A stretch of 47,706 nt of DNA, from assembly GCA_022843925.1 (NCBI GenBank), contig JALHMS010000001.1, positions 274,435 through 322,140 on the forward strand. The letters run 5' to 3'. Within the stretch, counting starts at the first letter, position 1. The number at the start of each line of letters is the position of its first letter. The translations under genes and the position numbers were made by a program. The stretch comes from Burkholderiales bacterium. GTDB taxonomy: Bacteria > Pseudomonadota > Gammaproteobacteria > Burkholderiales > Ga0077523. A model generated the notes under the pieces. It worked only from the letters and a program-made list of their open reading frames with translations. It did no database searches and was not told where the DNA came from. Shown here piece by piece: positions 25,742 to 34,819 of the stretch.

Positions 25742-26087
25742 GGGTGGGGTGCGTGGCGGTAGCACGAGCGACGCAGGCGGCCTTGGCATAGGGACAGCGG
25801 CAACTCCCGTTGCCACGGCGCAGTCCTCGATGGTCGGTGATCCGGAGAAATGGGTGTAAATGGGTGTGGCTATGGAGTCACGCCTCACATCCCAACCCCG
25901 TCGATCAAGGTGGGGATCGTCCGCCTCGCCGCGGTCGAGGACTCTCGATGAGCACTAGAGTGCCGCTTGTTCGAGCAACCCGTTTCGAAACTCCACCAGC
26001 AACGTGGTGACAAGTCGGCGCCACGTCATGCTATACAACGGCTGAAATCGAGATCAGATCCGACCTCCTCGAACGGGATTTAACAAC
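25742..26087. other. 346-bp intergenic stretch without a recognised feature
   Basis: No supported gene, palindromic repeat or terminator was seen between the lipoprotein pseudogene and the HNH gene. The A/T-richer part (about 25970-26080) just upstream of 26088 probably holds the HNH gene promoter, but no clear -35/-10 pair was recognised. Confidence 0.5.
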
Positions 26088-27071
26088 GTGCATTTCTGGT
26101 GGGTGAACCAGAATCAGACTTACCAGCACGAGGTGCGGGGCAACTACCTTTGGTCCCCGAAGCGCAAGTCCAATCAAGCATCGAATCCCTTCTACGACTT
26201 CATGCGCGAGGTGTCGCCCGGCGACGTTGTGTTCTCGTTCTCGAACACGTTCATCCAGGCCATCGGCATCGCGGCATCCCATGCCTACGAAGCCCCGAAG
26301 CCACCCGAGTTCGGGCTGGCCGGTCCCAACTGGGACAACATCGGGTGGCGGGTGGATGTCCGCTTCGTCGAATTGCGCCTTCCCGCCAAGCCGTCTGCTC
26401 ATATGGCAGTTCTTGCGCCGCTTTTGCCGGATCGGTACTCCCCTCTCCTTCCAAATGGCAATGGGCTCCAGAGCGTGTATCTGACACGTCTGTCGGAAGC
26501 ATTGGCTGGTGCACTCATCGACATGCTTGGCGCCGAGGCTCGGGACCTCGTGAAGGGGTATCGCGTGGCGGAACAACGCCCCCTTTCCCTGGCGATCGGC
26601 CTCGCGGAGTGGGAAGAGCATGAACTCGGAAAGGTCACAGCGGACGAGGCGATTCCGGAGACCGATCGGCTCGCGATCGTCCTGGCGCGGCGAGGGCAGG
26701 GACTGTTCAAGCAGAATGTCATGCGTGTTGAGCGAGCCTGCCGCGTGACCCGTGTAACCCGCGAAGAGCACCTGAGGGCCAGTCACTGCAAGCCGTGGCG
26801 GGACTCCAACAATCAAGAGCGACTCGATGGTGAGAACGGCCTTCTGCTCACGCCAACCATCGATCATTTGTTCGATCGTGGATTCATTGGCTTCGAGGAC
26901 GGCGGGGGCCTCATCGTCTCCCCTGTCGCCCATGCAGAATCCCTGCGACGGATGGGCATCGAACCGACCAAGGCACTGAATGTTGGTTCGTTCTCTTCGG
27001 GGCAACGCAAGTACCTCGAGTTCCACCGGGAGAACGTATTGCTGAAGTCGAAGTTCCTGGACGGCGGCTAG
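26088..27071 (+). CDS. HNH endonuclease with an N-terminal PUA/EVE-like domain (probable restriction enzyme)
   Basis: A 327-aa two-domain protein. Residues 1-70 (FWWVNQNQTYQHEVRGNYLW, NPFYDFMREVSPGDVVFSFS, IQAIGIA) have the layout of PUA/EVE-like readers of modified bases. The C-terminal third has the HNH_2 pattern: RVTREEHLRASHCKPWRDSN followed by GENGLLLTPTIDHLFDRGFI, holding the His-Asn-His metal site. Such reader-HNH fusions are typical of modification-dependent restriction. The N-terminal assignment is inference from pattern; the HNH part is firm. GTG start at 26088. It opens the 26-33.6 kb defence-like stretch. Confidence 0.85.
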   Translation: MHFWWVNQNQTYQHEVRGNYLWSPKRKSNQASNPFYDFMREVSPGDVVFSFSNTFIQAIGIAASHAYEAPKPPEFGLAGPNWDNIGWRVDVRFVELRLPAKPSAHMAVLAPLLPDRYSPLLPNGNGLQSVYLTRLSEALAGALIDMLGAEARDLVKGYRVAEQRPLSLAIGLAEWEEHELGKVTADEAIPETDRLAIVLARRGQGLFKQNVMRVERACRVTRVTREEHLRASHCKPWRDSNNQERLDGENGLLLTPTIDHLFDRGFIGFEDGGGLIVSPVAHAESLRRMGIEPTKALNVGSFSSGQRKYLEFHRENVLLKSKFLDGG

Positions 27072-27445
27072 CTTCAACTGTGGCCTGCAGCTCGCCCGTT
27101 AGGCTGTGCACGTGCTTCGGCACAAGTACCGCTGAGCTGGTTGCAGCACGCCCAATGATCCAAAGCGTTTCGAGTTTATGAGCAAGACCCCGAGGGTCGT
27201 GTCTGAATGTGGGTCGACACCGCCTGCCCTAGGCCAAGTTGCACGAGCGTTTCGCCAAGACGCGACTCAACAGGGTGTTCGGGAGAGTCCGAGGACTGCC
27301 TGAGATCGGGCATTCGCGTATGGCGACGCCTGTAACGCCGACCGCCCCGCGGGGGTCATATTCAGTCTTCGACAGAACGCAGGGGTGCGCTTGTTGCGCA
27401 GGGTGGTTAGGCTGACGAACAGCCAGTAGAAGCTAGGGGAGAGAT
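27072..27445. other. 374-bp intergenic stretch before the SbcD-like gene
   Basis: No supported gene. A Shine-Dalgarno-like GGGGAGAG lies just before the ATG at 27446. Sequence is more mixed in composition than the core regions; no repeat family of this window was found in it, and no clear promoter pair was recognised. Confidence 0.5.
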
Positions 27446-28588
27446 ATGGCGCTGCGTTTGCTGCACTCGGCCGACTGGCAGATCGGCAGGATCTACTCAC
27501 AGTTCGAGCCCGACGATGCCGCGGCGCTGTTCGAGGCGCGCTTCCACGTTGTTGAACGACTTGCCACGCTCGCAACCGAGCGAGGGGTCGACGCCGTCCT
27601 CGTTGCCGGTGACGTCTTCGACGCCCAGACGGTCTCTGACAAAACGATCCGGCGACTCTTCAATGCGATGCAGGGCTTCGCCGGCCCGTGGGTGCTGATG
27701 CCGGGCAACCATGATGCCGCGCTCGCCGAATCTGTCTGGACCCGCGCCTATCGTCTCGGCGCTGTCCCGCAAAACGTCCTGACCTGCCTCGACCCTGCAC
27801 CGAGGGTGATCGGTGACCGATTCGCGGTGCTGCCCGCGCCATTGGTACAGCGGCACACCCATGGTGACTTGACCGAGTGGTTTGCCGGTGCACCAACGCC
27901 TGAGGGACTGCCGCGCATCGGCCTCGCGCATGGATGCGTACAGGGTGTCCTTCCGGAGGGCATCGATTCGACCAACCCCATCGCGACGAATCGAGGGGCG
28001 ACTGCACGGCTCGACTACCTCGCGCTCGGCGACTGGCACGGCAGCAAGCGAATCGACGAACGGACCTGGTACGCCGGGACCCCGGAGACCGATCGCTTCA
28101 AGGCGAACGATTCGGGCCAGGCATTGCTGGTGAGCATCGCTGGTGCTGGCGCAGTTCCCTCCGTGGAAGAGGTCCGTACCGGCCGCTACCGGTGGCACCA
28201 GATGGACGCGATGTTGGCCGTGCCGTCCGACATCGAGGAAGTCCTCCGCACGCTGGTTGAGTGTGGCAGCGACGATGTCGTGCAGGTCCGGCTGTCTGGC
28301 GTTTCTGACCTCAATGGTCAGAGGCGCTTACAGCACGGCGTCGAGAAGGCACGGGCGCGCGTGCGAGCATTGGTGCATGAGTCGCACGGCCTCCGGCTCG
28401 AACCCACCGAGGAAGACATCGCAGCCCTTCACGCCGACGGGTACGTTGGTGAGGTCCTGCAACAGCTTCGTGGCGAACAGTCGGGGCCGCAGGCCGAACG
28501 AGCGCGTGATGCGTTGGTGATCCTGGCGCAGATGCTCGATGACGCGAGCGATCGCCCCGCAGCGGACAGCCCGGTAGCCAGCGTATGA
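27446..28588 (+). CDS. Mre11/SbcD-like metallophosphoesterase (YhaO-like)
   Basis: A 380-aa calcineurin-type phosphoesterase. Motif I is LLHSADWQIG (Asp10, with Gln in place of the usual His at the DxH position), motif II AGDVFDAQTVS, motif III MPGNHDAALAES, followed by LAHGCVQG and LALGDWHGSKRI with the metal-binding histidines. The C-terminal 130 residues are helical and probably bind the partner ATPase. Expected activity: DNA exonuclease/endonuclease regulated by the SbcC-like gene whose ATG overlaps this stop (ATGA). Length is close to SbcD and YhaO. Its neighbours suggest a defence or repair role. Confidence 0.88.
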   Translation: MALRLLHSADWQIGRIYSQFEPDDAAALFEARFHVVERLATLATERGVDAVLVAGDVFDAQTVSDKTIRRLFNAMQGFAGPWVLMPGNHDAALAESVWTRAYRLGAVPQNVLTCLDPAPRVIGDRFAVLPAPLVQRHTHGDLTEWFAGAPTPEGLPRIGLAHGCVQGVLPEGIDSTNPIATNRGATARLDYLALGDWHGSKRIDERTWYAGTPETDRFKANDSGQALLVSIAGAGAVPSVEEVRTGRYRWHQMDAMLAVPSDIEEVLRTLVECGSDDVVQVRLSGVSDLNGQRRLQHGVEKARARVRALVHESHGLRLEPTEEDIAALHADGYVGEVLQQLRGEQSGPQAERARDALVILAQMLDDASDRPAADSPVASV

Positions 28589-31245
28589 AGCTGCGTCGCC
28601 TGCGCATCGAGAACTTCAAGCGCTTCCGCGAGCCGTTGACGATCGACGGCTTCGCCGATGGGCTCAACCTGTTCGCTGCGCCAAACGAATCCGGAAAGTC
28701 GACCGTCGCCGAAGCCATCCGCGCGGCTTTCTTCGAGCGCCACCGCTCAGGCAGCGTCGAACATCTGCGGCCCTGGGGAGACGCAACGGCGACGCCTACG
28801 GTCGAACTGGAGTTCGACATCGGCGCCACGCAGTACCGGCTGACCAAAGCCTTCTTGGGCCGCAAGCGCTGTGAACTGGTGATCGCCGGACAGGCGCCTC
28901 TGGACGGTGCCGCGGCGGAGGATCACCTCGCCAGCCTGCTTGGCTTCAAGTTCCCCGGAAAGGGCGCCAGTGCGCCCGAGCACATGGGCGTTCCCGGTCT
29001 GCTGTGGATCCGGCAAGGAACCTCCCATGAGTTGGCCGATGCCGTGTTCCACGCAGCCGACCACCTGCGACACGTGCTGGGTGAATCGCTAGGCGATCTG
29101 ACCTCTTCCAGCGGGGACGCGGTGATGAATGCTGTGGAGGCTGCGCGAAACGAACTGCTGACCCCGGCCACGGGCAATCCCCGAGGCGAGTACGCCGCGT
29201 CACTGCAGCGCAAGGCAGAAATTGCAGACGATCTCTCCTCGCTCAGCCGCGACATCGAGGCATACCGGAGCAGCGTCGATCGCCTAGCCACGTCGCGCCG
29301 CGATCATCTACGTGACGAACAGGAATGCCCTTGGGCCGGTGTGCGCAAGGAACATCAAGCGGCCCTGGCGCGCTTGGACGAAGCGCAGGGGCTCGAAGCG
29401 CGTCAGACGACGGAACTTGCCACCCTGCACCAATGGCGTACGCAGACCGCATCACTGCGTTCGGAGTTGGAGGCCTTTGCTAGAGACGAGGTAGCCGTCA
29501 CCACCCGCAAGCAAGCCGTGCAACAAACGGTCGCGGCCGAAACTGCGGCGCAAGTCGAGGTCGAGGCATGGGAGCGTCGTCATCGTGAAGCCCTCACGCA
29601 CGATACGCAGGCACGTCAGCAGTTGGAACGCGTACGCGCGGTGGCTGCAAGGGAGGAACTGACCCGGACGGCGGGCGACCTGAATACGTCACTGGGCGCG
29701 CTGAACGAAACGGTGGCCCGAGCACGTGAAGAGCGCACCCGCTGGGCGCGCCTGCAGTCGGAAGCCGAGGCGCTCACCATCGCCCCGGTAGACCTGAAGA
29801 AGCTGAAGGAGCTATCGGAGTCGCTGCGCGATGTCATCGTGCGTCTGGATGCGGTCGCCACGACCTTGGAGTTTGATCTGACCGACGGGCGCTCGCTCCG
29901 CGTGGGCGATGACACCGTGACGGGCCACGGGCGGCGCACCGTGGTGAGCCGCACGGAGATCCAGATAGACGGCGTCGGCCGCATCGCTGTGTCACCCGGT
30001 GGCGCCGACATCAATGCGCTCGCAGCACAGCGCGACAGCATGACGGCGGAGCGAGATGCGCTGCTGCAGAAGCTGGCGGTCGCCACCGTGGCGGAGGCCG
30101 AAGAACGGGCGCGCCAGGGCGTGCAGCGAGGGCAGGAAGCCAAGGCCAGTGCGAAGGTCCTGGAGGTACTGGCACCCAAGGGAGTGGACGCGCTCGAAGC
30201 CGATCTGGTGGCACGTACGGCGAGAGCGGCAGAGGTGCGAAAGTCGTTGGGCGCATTGCCGCCGCCCATCGCAACCGACGAGACGCTTCCGGATCTCGCC
30301 GCGGCGCAAGCCCACGCGATGCGCACCGCCTCTGCTCTGGAAGCTGCAACCACGGCCCTCAATGAAGCGCGGGTCGCGGTGGGCAAGGCGCAGAGTGACC
30401 ACGCCACCGCACGCCAGGAACTGGCGGCCGCCGAGGCCACGGTACTCGACACCCTGCGGGTGCAGCGTGTGGCCACTGCGCGGCAGGGGTTCAGCGATGC
30501 CCAGACGCAAGAGGCCGCTGCCCAGCAGCGAGTGGACGACATCGGCACCAACCTGAAGAGCGTCAACCTGGCCTTGTTGCGGCAGGATGTTGAACGCTTC
30601 GCGCGGAGCGCACAGCAACTGGAAGATGCGCACGAGCGCCGCCGCCAAGAGATCACGCGGTTGGAAGTGGAACTCGAGACGAAGGGCGCGCTCGGCCTGG
30701 AAGAGCAACGCGCCGAGCGCGAGCGGGAACTGGAAGCGGCCACCCGACGGGCCGATGAACTGACCCGCCGCGCAGCCGCACTAGACCACCTGCTTGGACT
30801 GCTGCGCGAGAAGCGCTCAGCCCTCGCCCGCCGCCTGCGCGCGCCGCTGCAGAAGCATCTGGACCACTACCTGGGGATCTTGTTTCCGGGCGCACACATC
30901 GAAGTGGCGGATGACCTTTCCCCTGGTGCAATCACCCGCAACGGTCCGCGCGGACCGGAGAGCGGGGGCTTCGAGGAACTCAGCGTGGGCACGCGCGAGC
31001 AAATGGGCATCGTGGCGCGGTTGGCGTACGCGGACCTGCTACAGGAAGCTGGGCGACCGACGTTGCTGATTCTGGACGACGCTCTGGTGAACACGGACGA
31101 CGAGCGACTAGGGCAGATGAAGCGCGTGCTGTATGACGCGGCCGAGCGGCATCAGGTGTTGATCTTTACGTGCCATCCGGGGGCTTGGAGGGATATAGGG
31201 GTGGCGGCACGATCGGTCAAGCAACTGGACACGCGAGTGGGGTGA
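28585..31245 (+). CDS. SbcC/Rad50-like SMC ATPase without zinc hook (YhaN-like)
   Basis: An 886-aa ATPase. Walker A APNESGKST (residues 32-40) is the form seen in YhaN-type proteins. Two coiled-coil arms follow (about 200-345 and 470-740), with a globular insertion near 380-470 (VDLKKLKELSESLRDVIVRL, then VGRIAVSPGGADINAL). The C terminus has signature LSVGTREQMGI, Walker B LLILDDALVNTDD and the H-loop FTCHPG. A single Cys-Pro (ECPWAG) occurs, but no CXXC zinc hook, unlike true SbcC or Rad50. Overlaps the SbcD-like gene, so the two products should form a complex acting on DNA ends. Confidence 0.88.
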   Translation: MKLRRLRIENFKRFREPLTIDGFADGLNLFAAPNESGKSTVAEAIRAAFFERHRSGSVEHLRPWGDATATPTVELEFDIGATQYRLTKAFLGRKRCELVIAGQAPLDGAAAEDHLASLLGFKFPGKGASAPEHMGVPGLLWIRQGTSHELADAVFHAADHLRHVLGESLGDLTSSSGDAVMNAVEAARNELLTPATGNPRGEYAASLQRKAEIADDLSSLSRDIEAYRSSVDRLATSRRDHLRDEQECPWAGVRKEHQAALARLDEAQGLEARQTTELATLHQWRTQTASLRSELEAFARDEVAVTTRKQAVQQTVAAETAAQVEVEAWERRHREALTHDTQARQQLERVRAVAAREELTRTAGDLNTSLGALNETVARAREERTRWARLQSEAEALTIAPVDLKKLKELSESLRDVIVRLDAVATTLEFDLTDGRSLRVGDDTVTGHGRRTVVSRTEIQIDGVGRIAVSPGGADINALAAQRDSMTAERDALLQKLAVATVAEAEERARQGVQRGQEAKASAKVLEVLAPKGVDALEADLVARTARAAEVRKSLGALPPPIATDETLPDLAAAQAHAMRTASALEAATTALNEARVAVGKAQSDHATARQELAAAEATVLDTLRVQRVATARQGFSDAQTQEAAAQQRVDDIGTNLKSVNLALLRQDVERFARSAQQLEDAHERRRQEITRLEVELETKGALGLEEQRAERERELEAATRRADELTRRAAALDHLLGLLREKRSALARRLRAPLQKHLDHYLGILFPGAHIEVADDLSPGAITRNGPRGPESGGFEELSVGTREQMGIVARLAYADLLQEAGRPTLLILDDALVNTDDERLGQMKRVLYDAAERHQVLIFTCHPGAWRDIGVAARSVKQLDTRVG

Positions 31246-31371
31246 CATCTGGCGTCATCGCACCAATCAACCCGGAGAAAAATGACTAGGGCGTCTCAGG
31301 CTCATACGGTCTCATTTTGAGGGAAGCTCAGGGCGACAGGCCTCCCAAGGATCGTTGTACAGGGGAACTGA

Positions 31372-33600
31372 ATGATCGAAAAAATCTATTTGGCCGACGT
31401 TGCAACTTACACGCTAGAAGCGCAATCGCTGAGCGGACTTAGAGAAATCAACTACCTCTATGGCGCCAACGGCTCTGGCAAGACGACTATCTCGCGAGTA
31501 ATTGCGGACCCGACGAATGCTGAGCACGCCCGCTGCAGCATTATCTGGAAGGATAGCCGACCAATCGAAGCACTGGCCTACAACCGCGACTTTGTCGAAG
31601 AGAACTTCGGCGGCGAGGATATCAAGGGCGTCTTTACGGTCGGTAAGCGCAGTGTTGACGCTTTGAAGTCGATTGCTCGTCTTAAGGGGCAAGTGGCCGA
31701 TCTGGTGGCCAAGATATCCGATCGGCGCGCGACTCTGCGAGGGACCGATCCAGAGGTGGAGGGTGGCAAGTGCGCCGAGTTGGTCGAGTTGACCAAGTGG
31801 CTGCAAACGAAGTGTTGGGCACAGAAAGTCAAGCATGAAGGTCACTTGGCTGGGGCGCTCGAAGGATATCGGGCTGACAAATCAAAGTTGCTTAGGAAGA
31901 TCTTGGAGATCCGTGCGGCCAAGCCGTCACTGAACTTCATCGCTGCGACCCTCGAGGATATGCGCGAGCGTGCCAAGACTGTCTACGGAAACTCGCGATC
32001 GTCCGAAAACCTGATGGCGATACCCTCCCCAAAGAGGCTGATCGCTCTTGAAGCTGCGCCCATCTTGGCGAAAATTGTTGTTGGCAAGAAGGACGTGGAT
32101 GTGGCTGCGATGATCCAGAAACTGAACAATAGTGACTGGGTCAAGCAAGGCCAACCGTACCTGGTCAGAAGCGAAGGTGCATGTCCATTCTGTCAGCAAG
32201 AATTGCCGGCGCATCTGGAAGACAGCCTCTCGAAGTACTTCGACGAAACGTTCCTTGCGGACTCGGCTGCCATCGAGACCTTGGAGCAGTCCTACCGGCG
32301 GGAGGCACGAGAGTGGTTGGAGGCTGTCAGCGCACCACTGGTTTCGAAGCATCCTCGAGCAGATGCTGACAAGCTGCGAACACTGAGGGACGCTGCGTCT
32401 GCCCGCATAGACGCAAACCTGCTTCTGATCGCTGCCAAGCGTCGCGAACCCAGCCGCGCGATTGCTCTACAGAGTCTTGAGGACGTTGCTGCTGCTGCCA
32501 TCGAGCCGCTAGTCGCTGCAAACGAAGCCATAACAGCGCACAACACGATGGTCGCGAATTTGTCGAGTGAGAAAGCGCGGCTGACAGAGCAAGTATGGCG
32601 ATACCTCGTTGACGTCGAGTTGAAGGCCGATCTTGACTCGTTTTCTTCGAAGGCCACGAGCCTAGACCGGGCCATCGCGGGCCTGAGAGAGAAGATTGCC
32701 GAGTTTGGGCAGCAACAAGAGGAGTTGGAGAGTCAGATTCAGACGTTGGAGAAGGAAGCCACGAGCGTCCAGCCAACTGTCGACGACATAAACAGGCTCC
32801 TACCGTCCTACGGCTTCCACAGCTTCTCGATTGAGCGCGATGGGAATCACGATCGCTATCGCCTCCGCCGCGCTGACGGCTCTAGCGCACGCAAGACGCT
32901 CAGCGAGGGAGAGCGAACGTTCATTACCTTCCTCTACTTTTACTTCCTCGCCCAGGGCAGCTCCAAAGAATCCGGCACGCAGAACGACCGCATTGTCGTT
33001 TTGGACGATCCTGTGTCGAGCTTGGATAGCGACGTACTTTTCATTGTTAGCAGCCTCATTCATCGTCTGATAGATTCCATTCGAAAGGGTCAAGGGCCAG
33101 TCAGGCAACTCTTCGTGCTGACGCACAATGTTCACTTTCACAAGGAAGTTTCGTTCGATACAAATCGCCGAGGCGGCTCGCTCAGAGACGAGACATTCTG
33201 GGTTGTCCGAAAGATCGAAGGACGCTCTTCTTTGGAGTTCCATGATGGCAATCCAGTTTCGAGCTCATATGAAATGCTATGGGCTGAGTTGCGACGAGCA
33301 GGCCCACCCGGCCCGGGTACTCAGAACACACTGAGGCGCATCCTCGAAACCTACTTCAAGATCTTGGGTGACTTGGACTTCAACAAGCTATGGGAAAAGT
33401 TCGATCCTGCTGACCAACCTATCTGCAAATCATTGTTCTCCTGGGTCAACGCCGGCTCGCACGGCGCACTTGACGACTTACACCTAGCCCTAGATGACTC
33501 AGCGATCGAACGTTACCTTCGCGTGTTTAGGGAAGTGTTTCGAGTATCTGACCACCTCCCGCACTATCAGATGATGATGCGCGAGACCACTGACGTGTAG
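31372..33600 (+). CDS. RloC-like AAA ATPase with zinc hook and C-terminal anticodon-nuclease motif
   Basis: A 742-aa protein with Walker A GANGSGKTT (31-39), a coiled-coil region carrying a CPFC zinc-hook motif (Cys271/Cys274), a second coil (about 395-465), signature LSEGER (510-515), Walker B IVVLDDPVSS (541-550) and H-loop LTHNVHF (His585). The C-terminal segment has Arg655-x3-Glu659 (RRILE) and WVNAGSH (His697), matching the Arg-Glu-His triad of PrrC/RloC tRNA anticodon nucleases. RloC couples DNA-damage or phage sensing to cleavage of the tRNA wobble site. The sequence is visibly less GC-rich than its neighbours, suggesting transfer. It stands alone, 126 bp after the SbcC-like gene, without type I restriction genes (the usual PrrC context). 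Confidence 0.85.
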   Translation: MIEKIYLADVATYTLEAQSLSGLREINYLYGANGSGKTTISRVIADPTNAEHARCSIIWKDSRPIEALAYNRDFVEENFGGEDIKGVFTVGKRSVDALKSIARLKGQVADLVAKISDRRATLRGTDPEVEGGKCAELVELTKWLQTKCWAQKVKHEGHLAGALEGYRADKSKLLRKILEIRAAKPSLNFIAATLEDMRERAKTVYGNSRSSENLMAIPSPKRLIALEAAPILAKIVVGKKDVDVAAMIQKLNNSDWVKQGQPYLVRSEGACPFCQQELPAHLEDSLSKYFDETFLADSAAIETLEQSYRREAREWLEAVSAPLVSKHPRADADKLRTLRDAASARIDANLLLIAAKRREPSRAIALQSLEDVAAAAIEPLVAANEAITAHNTMVANLSSEKARLTEQVWRYLVDVELKADLDSFSSKATSLDRAIAGLREKIAEFGQQQEELESQIQTLEKEATSVQPTVDDINRLLPSYGFHSFSIERDGNHDRYRLRRADGSSARKTLSEGERTFITFLYFYFLAQGSSKESGTQNDRIVVLDDPVSSLDSDVLFIVSSLIHRLIDSIRKGQGPVRQLFVLTHNVHFHKEVSFDTNRRGGSLRDETFWVVRKIEGRSSLEFHDGNPVSSSYEMLWAELRRAGPPGPGTQNTLRRILETYFKILGDLDFNKLWEKFDPADQPICKSLFSWVNAGSHGALDDLHLALDDSAIERYLRVFREVFRVSDHLPHYQMMMRETTDV

Positions 33601-33768
33601 AAGGGGCCACAGGCTTGGCGTGGCCCCGCGAGTTCTTCTGATCCCCGGATAGGCAGTCGCCCGGCCGTCCGTCGGTTCTGGCTTCAGCGCGCCTGATGTT
33701 GACCTCGCAATCCTCAAGCTATCCTCCCCCTACACCCTTCCCACACGCCCCACCGGAGCCCCCACCCC

Positions 33769-34713
33769 ATGCCCCTCCGCCCCCTCATCCTCGCCTGCGC
33801 CCTCGCCGCCGCCACACTCTTCTCCTCGCTGACCGTCGCCGCCCCCACCCCCGTCCCCGGCACCCAGATCACCCTCGATCCCCCCGACGGCTTCGCCCGG
33901 GCCGACCGCTTCCCCGGTTTCCAGAAGCCCGAATCCGCGGCGTCGATCATGGTCACCGAGATGCCGGCCCCGTACCCGCAGATCCGTCAGGCGATGAACG
34001 AGCAGGGCCTCTCCACGCGGGGCATGACGTTGATCTCGTCCGACCCCGTGAAGGTGGGTGGCGCGGAGGCGCTGCTGCTGAGCGTGGGTCAGACGGCGAA
34101 TGGCATCGAGTTCCTGAAGTGGATGATCGTGACGGGGGACGACAAGCAGACGGTGATGGTCGTCGCCACTTTCCCGAAGGCGGCGGCCGCACAGTTCTCG
34201 GAGCCGCTCAAGCGGTCGGTGCTGTCGATGACGCGCGACGTCAATGCGAAGGTGGATCCGTGGGATGGGCTGCAGTACCGCGTGGCACCCGGCGCGCCGT
34301 TGAAGTTCGCGAAGCGCATTTCCAATACGGTGATGTTCAACGAGTCGGGCGCCCTCGGTGGTAACAACCCCTCCGAGGCGATCTACCTCGTCGGCAGTTC
34401 CGTTGCCGACCCGGCGATGGCGGATCTCAAGACGTTCTCCGAGCAGCGTGCCGCGGCGATGCCGCAGGTGAAGAACTTCACGGAGATGAAGGGCCGCAAG
34501 CTGAAGGTCGACGGCATGGACGCCTATGAGCTGGTGGCCGACGCGGCGGACTCGAAGACGGATGCGCCGATGAAGTTCTATCAGACGATCGCGAAGGAGC
34601 TGGGCGGTTACTACATCTTCATCGGGGCCAGCCCGGCGAAGGATGGCGACGCGATGGTGAAGACGTTCGTTGCGGCGACGGCGACCTTCAAGCGGGTGGC
34701 GCCGGGGAAGTGA
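33769..34713 (+). CDS. Secreted hypothetical protein (periplasmic)
   Basis: A 314-aa protein with a signal peptide (MPLRPLILACALAAATLFSS, cleavage near VAA). The mature part has two halves of similar plan: ITLDPPDGFARADRFPGFQK, then VMVVATFPKAAAAQFSEPLK, and later GRKLKVDGMDAYELVADAAD, then YYIFIGASPAKDGDAMVKTF. Each half ends in a strand and helix with a phrase like FVAATATFKR. The pattern resembles the periplasmic family with an AAxxFS-LKxSVxSM-type closing helix, but no function can be named. It is a single gene, and the composition is typical of the core genome. Confidence 0.75.
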   Translation: MPLRPLILACALAAATLFSSLTVAAPTPVPGTQITLDPPDGFARADRFPGFQKPESAASIMVTEMPAPYPQIRQAMNEQGLSTRGMTLISSDPVKVGGAEALLLSVGQTANGIEFLKWMIVTGDDKQTVMVVATFPKAAAAQFSEPLKRSVLSMTRDVNAKVDPWDGLQYRVAPGAPLKFAKRISNTVMFNESGALGGNNPSEAIYLVGSSVADPAMADLKTFSEQRAAAMPQVKNFTEMKGRKLKVDGMDAYELVADAADSKTDAPMKFYQTIAKELGGYYIFIGASPAKDGDAMVKTFVAATATFKRVAPGK

Positions 34714-34780
34714 TGGACGTCGGGCGGTGGGTGTAACGCGCCACCTGCCGCCTTCCGCTTATTTCACTGAAACGCGTTAT

Positions 34781-34809
34781 CCTAAATTAACCGTCGCCGC
34801 TAGTTTAGG
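34781..34809. promoter_or_regulatory. Candidate operator before the Fic gene
   Basis: CCTAAA (34781-34786) and TTTAGG (34804-34809) form a 6-bp inverted repeat (extended by near-matching AT bases) with a 17-bp spacer, ending 10 bp before the Fic ATG. The stretch is clearly A/T-richer than its surroundings. A TATCCT upstream could serve as a -10. The Fic protein has a C-terminal winged-helix-like region that could bind here. Confidence 0.4.
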
Positions 34810-34819
34810 TTCCTTTCCC

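Noticed and set aside
27072-27445. tRNA or other attachment site at the left border of the nuclease island
   Set aside because: No tRNA-like fold, direct repeats or integrase were found in the gap.
28585-31245. Classical SbcC with zinc hook
   Set aside because: No CXXC motif in the coiled-coil apex; only a single Cys in ECPWAG, so the YhaN-like label fits better.
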